DNA from: Pholiota molesta
Taxonomy: Eukaryota; Basidiomycota; Agaricomycetes; Agaricales; Strophariaceae
DNA length: 29,161 nt
NCBI GenBank assembly: GCA_014925825.1
Contig: JACGCK010000392.1
Location: 1-29,161 of the forward strand
Reading direction: 5' to 3'
The notes below the pieces were generated by a model that was not told where the DNA came from, searched no databases, and was given only the letters and a program-made list of their open reading frames with translations. Below, piece by piece: positions 18,300-27,809 of the stretch. The first letter of the stretch is position 1, and each line of letters begins with the position of its first letter. A program made the position numbers and the translations under genes.

Positions 18300-19637
18300 T
18301 AGTGATGCGCAGGCTCGGGCCTGGAAGCCCAAAGCCCGGGCTACCAAGCCCGCTCAGGCCGGGCCAAGCCGGGCCTGTGTGCGGGCTTCAGCTGGCCTAG
18401 GGCCTGGCTCAGGATTTTAGAAAGCCCAAGCCCACGGCCCAAGCCCGGGCTTTCGGGAAGTTCAAGCGGAGCTTGAATCTGATGTGTAACGCCGCCCGTA
18501 TACGGCTTCAATGAGCTCTTTCATTTGCTCACCCACCCGCCCTCTGGACACTTTGCCATCCACCTCTCCCCCCTCGGCCTTTCCTCAACCACGGACAACC
18601 ACGGGCGCATGACTCAGCGACACGACGACGACGACACGACGAAGGAAAGGGAGGAGAGAGCAAGGGGAGACCCGGGAGCGGGAGACCCACAAGGTACGCC
18701 CCCTATGCCGTCCGCCCTCACTCGCCGCTAACCACCACGCCTTCCCACAGCCTCTATGACGCGACAGTGCGACGAGGCGACAGCCCAACGACGCGATGAC
18801 GCAACAACGCGACGGCGCAACTAGGCGACCACACCCTCCCCACAGCACGACGACGACGCACCACAGCCGCCCCGATCCGCTACTGGTCCGATAGGCATGC
18901 CACATCACCCGCACACGACGACCACGACCCCGCATCGCCCGCCACGTCGTCCCGCGGCGCACGACACGACAACGACGGCCCCCCACTACATCGTCCCGTG
19001 GTGCCTGTACACCCTGCGCGTGCCACGTCACCCGCGATGTCGTGCCGCGGCGCCCTCACACGATGACAACGCCGTTTGCACACGACGTTCACGGCCCCGC
19101 ACCGCCCGCCACATTGTCCCGCGGCGCACGACGCGACGACGCCCCCCGCCAACTACATCGTCCCGTGCTGCGCGTACACCCGCGCGTGCCACGTCACCCG
19201 CGATGGCTGTGCGCGTCTATCGATATTGCGGGAGCTCAAAACCATGTGCACGGCTCGACGCCTCGGGCGCTCGAGCTCATGCGTGTTAGTTGGCGCTGTG
19301 CACGTCGGTGCCGCGGGAGGTCATGTCAGGCACTTGACGCCATGGGGGATCCATGCAGGGCAGATCTGCGAGTGCTATGGGTGCCTAGGACCCACCATAC
19401 CATCTTTACGCGCAAAGGGTACTGCACATATTGCAGTCTCTGCGGCGTGAAGATGCTCAGGTGGCATCCCTGGCAGGGTTCCAAAAATAGACCCAAAGCC
19501 CGGGCTTAGGCCCAAGCCAGGCCGGGCCAAGCCCTATCGCGGGCTTTGGGCCTGGCCTATGATTTGGTGAGGCCCGAGCCTTATAAGCCGAGCCCAAGCC
19601 CGGGCTTTTTTGCAAAGCCTGAGCCTTCACAACACTA
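18300..19637. mobile_element. hAT-like non-autonomous element 1, 1,338 bp
   Basis: The termini TAGTGATGCGCAGGCTCGGG and, inverted, TAGTGTTGTGAAGGCTCAGG form an imperfect TIR of the TAGnG type common in hAT elements. Perfect 8-bp duplications flank it. Both subterminal regions are packed with AAGCCCGGGCTT palindromes and GGCCGGGCC words, candidates for transposase binding. The interior (about 18500-19450) is unrelated, GC-rich and partly low-complexity; its open frames (up to 155 codons) are not recognisable proteins. Confidence 0.9.
18750..19210. repeat. GC-rich low-complexity cargo inside hAT-like element 1
   Basis: Words such as CAACGACGCGATGACGCAAC and CGCCACGTCGTCCCGCGGCG closely resemble those at 1-800. 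Here the GACGCGACGGC-type part comes first and the CCACGTC part second, the reverse of the order at the window start. Confidence 0.6.
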
Positions 19638-19645
19638 CTCACCGA
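19638..19645. repeat. 8-bp target-site duplication, right (CTCACCGA)
   Basis: Exact copy of 18292-18299, directly after the right terminus (ACAACACTA). Confidence 0.92.
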
Positions 19646-19680
19646 GGCCAACTGGAATTTATTCCTTTTTGCTTTCCTGC

Positions 19681-19688
19681 ATCTGATC
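19681..19688. repeat. 8-bp target-site duplication, left (ATCTGATC)
   Basis: ATCTGATC recurs exactly at 20208-20215. Confidence 0.92.
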
Positions 19689-20207
19689 TAGTGCTTGGAA
19701 GTCTGGTCTCAAGACTGGAAAAAGACCGGAAAAAAACCGGACCCAGACTGCAAGAGACTGGACTGACAGAGACTGGAAACTGCGGTCCTGGACCGGTCCA
19801 GACCGGTCTTGATTACGTACTATATTTCCCATCAAAACGCACGCAAACCCCATTAAAACGCGCGCAAAATCATAATTTTTGGACACAAACTGACCAAGTT
19901 ATGAATAAAACAAAGAAATATCATTCAAAAGAGTAGATAAAGAAGTAATTTGATATATCTTGGTCAATTCTCACTCTATTTGGGTGATTCTGGCGGCGTT
20001 CGAAAGCGTTTACGCATACAAATGAACATTTATGTTCGGTCTTGACCAGTCTTGACCAGTTTTTATTGTTTAAAGACTGGTCTTGAAAAGACTGGTCTAG
20101 ACCGGTCCTAAGACCGGAAAAGACTGGTCTAACCGGTCTCGACTCTCGGTCTCGGTCTTTCTAAATATGGGGCAAAAGACTGGACTGGACCGGACTTTCA
20201 AGCACTA
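19689..20207. mobile_element. hAT-like non-autonomous element 2, 519 bp
   Basis: The termini TAGTGCTTGGAAGTCTGGTC and, inverted, TAGTGCTTGAAAGTCCGGTC match at 18 of 20 positions. The 8-bp duplications are perfect. Subterminal and internal sequence is dominated by GACCGGTC/GACTGGTC words. No protein is encoded. It lies 43 bp to the right of element 1 and differs from it beyond the TAGTG start, so it is a separate family. Confidence 0.92.
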
Positions 20208-20215
20208 ATCTGATC
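20208..20215. repeat. 8-bp target-site duplication, right (ATCTGATC)
   Basis: Exact copy of 19681-19688. Confidence 0.92.
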
Positions 20216-20559
20216 TGAAGATGATAACGAGATTGCGAGATTGATTTCAACAGGTTGTCCTATGTCACAGCGGTTCTGGCCACTGCAAAAAGTGGCTGAA
20301 AGACCTGCAAAACAAAATTCACCCTGTGGGTGCTGGTAAACCATTTTATTTCAACTCATTTGAGCTTTTGGCTGAATTCTTTGGCTGAAATTTTGGCCAG
20401 TCCCAGGTCACCCCAAAGTTGGCCACTTTCAAAATTGTGTCCAACTGGTCACAGGTCACACCCCTGGCCGAATCAACCAAAATACTATAGTATCTGCAAT
20501 GTGATCACCTTGCTGAAAGCAATGGTCCCCCACTGTCGAAATTCACTATATATGGATAG

Positions 20560-20803
20560 ATGTTAAGAAATCGTAAATATTTACCTGTGCGTGGATTGGC
20601 AAGCATAAGCAAACAATGCATTCCCTATCGACTTGTGAAAATGTTGAGAAATCGTAAATATTTACTTGAACATGGATTGGCAAGCACGAGCAAACAATGC
20701 ATTCCCTATCGACTTGCGAAAATGTTGAGAAATCGTAAATATTTACCTGAGCATGGATTGGCAAGCACGAGCAAACAATGCCTTCCCTATCAACTTTTAA
20801 AAA
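20560..20803. repeat. 81-bp tandem repeat, three units
   Basis: Units start at 20560, 20641 and 20722, each ATGTTRAGAAATCGTAAATA. The 81-bp period equals 27 codons, so frames stay open through all three units on both strands: on the plus strand MLRNRKYLPVRGLASISKQC and so on, on the minus strand a Cys-containing 27-residue repeat. The plus frame (20560-20931, 123 codons) starts on the first unit's ATG. I recognise no family and see no splice or promoter evidence for a gene. Confidence 0.88.
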
Positions 20804-21675
20804 TATTGGTTCTTTTACAGTTTCCAAAGACCGAGCGTGGCGGGTGCAGCCGCCAGCGAGGTCTGACAATAAAGGATTATGGAAATGATTACAATTTACA
20901 GGCTTCTCATCGAGTGATAACCATTAATTAAGTATAAATATATTAAAAGAAGACAATTGAACTTGATTGAATGGCATACATAAGTTATTAAGTCCAATGC
21001 GTCGAGATTCGAGAACTTGGGTGCGAATTTGGATGTTCCAATGTGAAAGTAAAATTTACATAAGCTACTTATCAGCAAGGTGTTGAGGAGACCGAAGGTC
21101 GACCCTTTATGTGAATAAACCATTACATAAGCACCAGATAAATACCACACATTTATTTGGTACCACACCCTGTAATTGGGCAAATTGCTGGCTTGCTAGT
21201 GGGGTTGTTGGGGGATACCAATACTGATACAAAAATTTATTACTTAAGATATTGTATTTTTCATGTGACTCTAATGTGACCGCACACTGGGTGGCCAGAT
21301 TTTCTTGTAACATAGGTCCATACACCTTGAATGTATAAATTTTGAGAGCTACATTTTTTTGAGTCCATGAAGTAATTTGTGCTTTAGGTATCTAGTTTGA
21401 GCTGGAGAAACACACCCTATAGCTGTCCTTGACATACATCCCTTGATTGTCCTTGGATCATGGCAGGACCCACCCTATTAGTCATAGTGGGAATTTGGTA
21501 CTGCACCCTGTGAGTGTCATAAATTTTTGGGTTTGGAATAGATTCAGAATACTGGAAGCAACGATATGTATATTTGTCTTATTTGGCTAGAGCTTCCCTG
21601 TTTGAGCACTGCCAATGCTGTCTGTCTGTTGCACGTCATAACTACAATACAATGAAATCAGTACCAAATTCTCTC
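20804..21675. other. Intergenic, no recognised gene
   Basis: AT-rich. Three loosely similar words lie in the same direction: GGTACCACACCCTGTAATTG (about 21160), ACACACCCTATAG (about 21411) and GGTACTGCACCCTGTGAGTG (about 21497). They may be decayed repeat pieces. The last ~100 bp would include the 3' region of PUP1. Confidence 0.45.
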
Positions 21676-22795
21676 CTATGTCGTATCCATCTCCGCCCCG
21701 TCGCCGCCAATGAGCGTCACCTGCTCGTCGACCACCAAATCGCGCACGACCTCCTTCTTCCACGCGGTGGTCCCGCGGCGGAACTTGTAGTCGCGCTCCT
21801 TCTGCACGCGCTGGTTCGGCATCTCGACGTTGCGCAGCATCTCGGTGTGCGCCTGCGTGATGATGCACGCGTCGACGTTGGAGCCGGAGCCGAGATCGTT
21901 GAAGATACCCGCGGAGATGGCGAGCTTGACGAGGGTCAGGGCGTCTTCGCGCTGAGAAAGAGGCGAATGGGTGTTAGCGTTCTGCGGGGACAGAGGAGAG
22001 GCGTACCTCCATGTTGGGCTTCCAGCCGGTTTCGAAGACGGCCATGGCGGCGAGACTGCCAGAGCCCATGGTAACGTAGGGGAGCTTGTCGGTGGAGCCG
22101 TGGGGATGGATGGTGAAGAGGTGGGGGCCGGTGGCGTCGACGCCGCCGAGGACGAGGGCCGCGCCTATCTGGCCTTGGTATCTACATCGCGACATCTATC
22201 AGCCAGGGCTTCGCATTGACCAAAACGGAGGTTGCGCGATAAGAGAGCAGAAAGCGCGGCGGGGGAGGGAATGGGTAGCGGAACGGAGACGCACCGAAAG
22301 AGCATCTGCTTGAGCATCGTCATCGCGGTCACGACGCGCGGCTTGCGCCCCGTCTGCAGTCCGTGCAGCTCCATGTTGGATGAGATCAGGGCGGTGGTAA
22401 ACTCTGTGTCGGCGGCGGTACCAGCACCGCAGCATCGGATGGATTCAGTGATGTAGTGGATCTATCATCCAAAAGAAAAGCCCGACATCAGTTAGTGAGG
22501 AAAGAAGACCATATAGACACTGTAGATACGCACCTTTTCACAATTTTTGTCCGCTACTATGGGGCCCTCCGTCGCACGCGTATCAGCACCGAGGACGATG
22601 CCATCTTTGAAGAGGCATCCGACAATCGTCGTACCCGTGCTCGTAGCTTTGGGCAGGGGCAGGCCTTTGCCCGTTAGGAAGTTGTTTCTGCCGGATTAGT
22701 GTTAGCATATCTCCCAAAAGTGTTGAAGTTGGGGCGTACCTAAGCTCGTTGGAGAAGTCGAAGCCCGTTGGGCGCTGGGTGGATGCTGTGGCCAT
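21676..22795 (-). CDS. PUP1: 20S proteasome subunit beta type-7 (beta2), trypsin-like catalytic subunit
   Basis: A threonine protease subunit of the 20S proteasome core, giving the trypsin-like (post-basic) activity; nuclear and cytosolic. Five exons: 22795-22740, 22687-22534, 22461-22295, 22181-22007 and 21951-21676. All junctions are GT-AG, with introns of 52, 72, 113 and 55 nt and frame kept throughout, giving 275 residues, normal for the family. The start [19 protein letters not shown] gives a 37-residue propeptide ending in G37. The catalytic nucleophile is Thr38 (TSTG/TTIVG). Asp54 (GADTRAT) and Lys70, equal to Asp17 and Lys33 of the mature chain, are present, as is MGSGSLAAM. The C-terminal tail ([20 protein letters not shown]) is the arm that typically wraps the neighbouring beta3. 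It diverges from NCL1 with 128 bp between start codons. No yeast-type PACE element (GGTGGCAAA) is seen upstream. A longer in-frame ATG upstream (22864) exists, but the family start fits 22795. Confidence 0.95.
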
Positions 22796-22923
22796 CGTGG
22801 TTTGTGAAGAGAGCGAGGAGGCCGCGTAACGGGCGTACGCGTTCGCACGTGACCCATCATCCACAAATGGCTATCGGCGATCGCTGCGCCCAGAAAAACG
22901 GAGACTATTCTTGTCAGTGCACC
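22796..22923. promoter_or_regulatory. Divergent promoter region of PUP1 and NCL1
   Basis: Only 128 bp separate the two divergent start codons, so both promoters and 5' leaders must lie here or overlap the neighbouring gene. It contains CGTTCGCACGTGACCC (a CACGTG E-box at about 22845). No clear TATA box. Shared control is inferred from the spacing only. Confidence 0.6.
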
Positions 22924-25900
22924 ATGGGCAGAGGAGGCAAGGTCCGTGCCCACCCACTCCAGCGCCCATCGCTTCTCACCATCTCCCACAGAAAGGCAAA
23001 CGCGGCGGCGGCCATGGCGGCGGCAACAAGCAGCGCAACCCCGACGAGCGCACCGACCTCCTCGAGAAGACCGACATGGAGAACGAGCGCTTCTTCGCCT
23101 ACTACAAGGCCCAGCGCATCGTCCCAGACGACGAGTGGGACGCCTTCGTCGACGCCCTCCGCAGGCATCTACCCACCACATTCCGCGTTGCCGGTAGCCG
23201 ACAGTGCGTCGTCGTCTCTCCTTCCTGCCTGCATTCTTACGATCTCATCTCTTTCGTCCGGCTACAGGGTAGCGAACACGCTGAACACGATGATCAAGGA
23301 GCTGCACGTACCGACTCTGAGCAACGTCGTCTTTGAAGACCAATCGATCCCTCCTCCCGTCCAAATTCCTTGGTATCCCGATGGTCTTGCATGGCAGTTC
23401 AACGTGCCGAAAAAAGTTCTGCGCAAGTCTCCCGAGTTCAAAAAATTCCACTCTTTCTTGGTGTTTGAGACGGAAGTGGTGAGCTGCCCAATTGATTCTC
23501 ATTTCTCTCCTCTTGCTTCTTTTTTCGCATCGCCTTCACGTCTCCCATCGTCGATCGGCTCTGGACTGGTCCGCGATGAGCGAAGTCAAAGTAGGAAGAC
23601 GTGCTCATCTTAGGCTTCAGAAGAAGATCCTATTGGCGCTTGGACGTTACACGTACAAACACATCCGTAGAGCCAGCTCTTGAAGTCTGGCTCCCTTTGT
23701 CGCGCGGGATCTCCTTCTGACGTGTAAAAGAGCGCTCAAACACTCTCCTCTATTTTTTTTTTGCCCCACCCACCATCCCCTTCAGTGTCCAGTCCAGCTT
23801 CTGCCAAAATCGAGCTACCCAGACATTCAGGTCTTGCCTTGATTTCCTCCATTCTTCAGATGAATTGTGAATGCTTTGAAGATCCAAATATTCATTGACT
23901 TCTCACAAATGCAGCAATCAATTCATCTGTACTGACACCTCTTACAGGGAAACATTTCACGACAGGAAGCCGTCAGCATGCTCCCTCCGCTCTTCCTTGA
24001 AGTCGAGCCTCATCACAAAGTGCGCTTTGCCTTCCATCCCAAATCCTCCTCCCACTCACCCTATCCCCACAGTGCATGGACATGTGCGCCGCACCCGGAT
24101 CCAAAGTACGCCTCCTCCCTTCCCCTTCCGCCCCACCTAATAAAAAACCCTCCCTCCCCCCACAGACCGCCCAAATCCTCGAAGCCCTCCACGCGCTCGA
24201 CACCAGCACTGCCTCCTCCATCCCCTCCGGCCTGCTCATCGCAAACGACTCCGACAACAAACGCACGCACCTGCTCATCCACCAGAGCGCACGTCTCCCC
24301 AGCCCCGCGCTGATGGTCACCAACCTCGACGCGAGCGGGTACCCGAACGTCAAGGTCCCCCTCGGCACGAACGCGGGCCTCGCCCCGTCCCCTGGTCCAG
24401 CGCGCGTCACAGACGGCGCGCCGCAGAAGGCGTTCCCCGGCCGGCGGCAGAAGGCCAAGGCGGACCGGGACAGCGGGCTGGAGACGCTGCTCTTCGACCG
24501 CATCCTGTGCGACGTGCCGTGCAGCGGCGACGGCACGATCCGCAAGAACATGGGCATCTGGAAGTCGTGGGCGCCGATGGATGGGAACGGGCTGCATCCG
24601 TGCGTCGCATCTCCCTGCGTTCCATCGTGTCGTTGCTCATATTAAGCCCCCGCCCGTTTTTAGACTGCAGCTCCGCATTCTCCAGCGTGCGATGAACATG
24701 CTCAAAGCCACCGGGCGCATCGTCTACTCCACCTGCTCGCTGAACCCCGTCGAGAACGAGGCCGTCGTCGCCGCCGCGCTCCTCGCCAACAAAGGTTTGC
24801 CCCCCCACTCCCCACCACTCCATCCACCTAATCTCACGCCTCCTGCATCGATACAGATTTCCACCTCGTCGACGCCTCCGCAGCCCTCCCCACGCTCCTC
24901 CGCCGCCCCGGCTTGACCACGTGGCGCCCCACGACCGACCGCACCGCGCAGCGCACGTTCGAAAGCTACGAGGAGTTCATGGCGTCCGACGTCGACGCGC
25001 ACGTCAAAGCCAAGATGACCCCGGGCCACTGGCCGCCCGACAGCGTCGCGGGGCTGCACCTCGAGAGATGGTGCGTGCCTTCTCCTTCATGTCAACGCGT
25101 GATTTAACTAGGATTTCTGGGCTGCGCAGTATGCGCATCTACCCGCACCTGCAGGACACGGGCGGGTTCTTCGTCGCCGTGTTCGAGCGCACCCAAAAGG
25201 GGAAGGTGGCGGCCCCGAAACCGCCCCTTGCGCTCCAGCCGTCCCTCTCCGCGTCCTCATCGTAAGTGGTGCCCCCGCCAGCTCGCATTCCACACACCCC
25301 TACTCACGGCGTATCCTTCCCTTGCAGGGAGCGCAAGCGCGATTTGGACATCGCAGAGGGCGAAGACGCGACGGCGCTGCCCGACCCGAAGCGCGCGCGC
25401 ATCAGCACTGAGGCGGGCGCAGAGGACGAAGCGGAAGCAGAAGACGCGGCGGCGATGGAGGTAGAGACCGAACTCACCGCGGAACCGACCACGCCTGGCA
25501 GCGACGCCATCGACGCCGACGCTGACGCTGACACCACCGCACCGCTGGACGCGCCCGACGACGACGAGGTGCAGCAGCCCTCCGGCCCGACGATGATGCT
25601 GGGCAAGAAGCTCATGAAGGGCGAGGGCGGGTTCAAGGAGAACCCGTACACCTTCCTCAGCCCGGACGACCCGATCCTCGTCTCCTGCCTGTAAGCGCCC
25701 CGAAAATAAATCAAATTAACAAAAATAACTGAAAAAAACATCCGTTCTGATTATTCACCTTCCCTTCCCACACAGCGACCGCCTGCGGATCGACCGCGCG
25801 ACGTTCCCGACCGCGAACGTGCTCGTGCGCAACCCCTCCGGCGCGGCCGCGCGCTCGCTCTACCTCGCGAACGACGCCGTCAAAGCCGTCATCACGCACA

Positions 25901-26594
25901 ACTCCTACGAGCGCCTTCGGCTCACCGCCGCCGGCACCAAGGTGTTCGCCAAGCAGGAGGGCAGCGGCAAACCCACCACCGCGACCGCCACTACCACCGC
26001 TGCAGAGGGGGCCACGGGCGCGGGGATCGAGGCGCAGTTCCGCGTCCTCGGCGAGGGCCTGCCGGTGGTGCTGCCGTATGTCGACGAGAGCGCGATCATC
26101 GAGGGCGATATGGCGACGCTGCGGACGCTGGTCGAGGCGTACTACCCGCTCTGCACCTCGTTTGCGGAGCCGTTCAAGAGCACCATCGAGGCGCGGCGTG
26201 AGTGTTCAAGGCTTTCGATGATGTTCGATGATGTTCTGAATGTTTAATTTTTTTCTAGCTTCTGGAAGCCACATCGTGCGCTTCCCACTCGGAAACTTGG
26301 ACGGTGCAAGGTGAGATCAAGAATAGTAAAGTAACATAACGAAGCGCTTACACTCTCTCATGCCAGTCTTACCCACGAGCTCGTCCTCCCCATCTGGAAA
26401 TCTAACGTCTCGCTAACGTTGATGATTGACAAAAAAGCGAAGAGGTCAGTCACTGCTCCATTCCATACATTCTGTCCTCACTCACCTCGTCATCCCTCGT
26501 TAGCGCTCTGAGCCTGCGTCTCTTCGGTGCCGATATCACGACGGTCGGAAAACAGGCACACGCCGATAACGCGGAAAAAGCAGCGGAGAAATGA
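22924..26594 (+). CDS. NCL1: tRNA (cytosine-5-)-methyltransferase, Trm4/NSUN2 family
   Basis: SAM-dependent enzyme making m5C in tRNA, usually nuclear. Fourteen exons, all GT-AG and in frame: 22924-22941, 22992-23203, 23268-23478, 23948-24019, 24073-24105, 24166-24599, 24664-24794, 24857-25070, 25130-25261, 25328-25690, 25776-26197, 26259-26310, 26367-26444 and 26504-26594, giving 820 residues. The basic Gly-rich N-terminus ([20 protein letters not shown]) is typical. Then [29 protein letters not shown] motif [11 protein letters not shown] (174-183), motif [11 protein letters not shown] with the release cysteine C301, and [11 protein letters not shown] with the catalytic cysteine C351, followed by [20 protein letters not shown]. 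An acidic insert (about 490-570) with KR clusters may carry a nuclear signal. The first exon is only 18 nt, with an unusual donor (GTCCGT). The third intron is 469 nt against 50-85 for the rest. The C-terminal ~200 residues are the fungal/animal extension. Confidence 0.95.
23479..23947 (+). other. Unusually long intron 3 of NCL1
   Basis: 469 nt, about eight times the typical intron here. It lies between ETEV and GNISRQEA, which are adjacent in the family, so no exon is hidden inside. It contains a perfect 7-bp hairpin, GAGCCAG (23670-23676) and CTGGCTC (23687-23693), with a 10-nt loop, and a T9-10 run near 23752. An intron-hosted small RNA or an old insertion are both possible. Neither is shown. 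Confidence 0.7.
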
Positions 26595-27809
26595 TTTAGA
26601 GCTATGTAGGATATATACTATAGAGAATGTGATCACCAATTTTTCTCCTTGTATGTGTGAAAACGAAGAGACTGAATATCTGCCCTCAGGCAACATATTC
26701 TTACATCTCGCTGCCCACGGCCTCCGTGTCTTTATAAATATCATTTTCTGGAATGCAAAGCAGAAACTCATATGTCTCGAATCTTGCCGCATTGCTTCTC
26801 GAAGACGCGGGTACGAATGAAATGCAGCGTATGTGGCGAACGAGCGTCTTCCCACTGGCATCCTTCAAACGTACTCCCTTGCGGCTTACTCTGGCAAGAG
26901 ACCCTGGTATAAACCCTGGTATAAACGACGGTGCCGTGCCAGCTATTCTCATCCTATTCGAGCTATCCTTTTCCTCGATTTACTATATCAGTATTGGGAC
27001 GATAAGAATCCGCTGTCATGGACGCCGAAATCCCCAGGTCCTGTGAAAGATATATTGATAGTAAGTAACTCTCATTGACTTGCTGTGCTTCTCTAAGACA
27101 TGACAGATATTCATAGCGGCTATCGCGTAAATCCCGTGGCACTATTGCTAATCAATCTGACCGCTTGCTGTAGCTGCACTTTCGAGCAGCTTTCGAGGTA
27201 GATGCGGCATGTAAAGCCCCAATTCTTACCGACTGGCACCGTCAGCGAGACGGAACAAGCTGGCAGTGGTCAAAATAAGACATGCTCGAACACGCCTTTA
27301 TGTATCAGCTCGACATAAAGGTCCTGCTGCCTCTTCTACGGGACAAAAGCGCCGCTTCATCATCCCTTTACCGTCACCGTCAAATTCAATCACACGTACG
27401 ACTGTGTCTGACATCGGCTTCTTCACGCTCCAACTGCTTCTTTCTACCTTGTGTCCTCATAAATCCGTTCAGAACAAACTCGGTTTCCAAGAATGTTGCA
27501 TTGGTAATAGCCTCATGTCTTTTGCGATCTATTCAAGGCATGAAAATCCTTCTTCAAGATGTTTCAGAGTCCGGGAGATAATGCTTCTTAATATCACTGG
27601 GACCAGTTTTAGCTTTGCTAGGACATCTGCTGTGAACGACGTAGTCGCTTGACGTCCTTCGGCGCAATGACGAACACCTAAATGACCAACTACGGGGCCG
27701 ATGCGAAAGTCGAGACACTGTTCTTCTCATGAAGCTTATTGAAACGGTATATAAAGCACACATCTTTAAGGTTGGCGTTATCAGCCGTCGACTGGTACGT
27801 TTACTTCCG
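26595..27809. other. Intergenic stretch without a recognised gene
   Basis: Probably holds the 3' region of NCL1 and the upstream region of the P450. TTTATAAATA at about 26731 looks like a TATA box and is followed by ATGs at 26753 and 26771, and a splice-like pair GTAAGT (27061) to GACAG (27106) lies downstream. A small spliced gene on the plus strand (about 26753-27213) is conceivable, including the peptide LLYQYWDDKNPLSWTPKSPG, but I could not assemble a consistent model and recognise no family. Confidence 0.4.

Larger units (their letters stand above)
18020..20492. mobile_element. TA-type TIR element carrying two nested hAT-like insertions
   Basis: The left end TACTGTAGTATTTTGGTTGA (then TTTGGC) is matched in inverse by the right end (GAATCAACCAAAATACTATA, then GTA). 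Without the two nested elements and their duplications it would be about 600 bp. The interior near the right end (GGCTGAAATTTTGGCCAG and GGTCACAGGTCACA) has words shared with the left side (CACAGGTCACAGGC) and resembles the 289-bp element at 17333. No coding capacity seen. Confidence 0.75.

Noticed and set aside
20560..20803. CRISPR-like array
   Set aside because: Units are contiguous with no variable spacers, and the organism is a eukaryote.
23565..23720. C/D box snoRNA in NCL1 intron 3
   Set aside because: The C-like box (GCGATGA) is imperfect and the CTGA is about 145 nt away without a terminal stem I can see.
24061..24597. 178- and 194-codon minus-strand frames over NCL1
   Set aside because: Shadow frames of the GC-rich NCL1 exon 6, whose own frame is firmly supported by motifs and splice sites.
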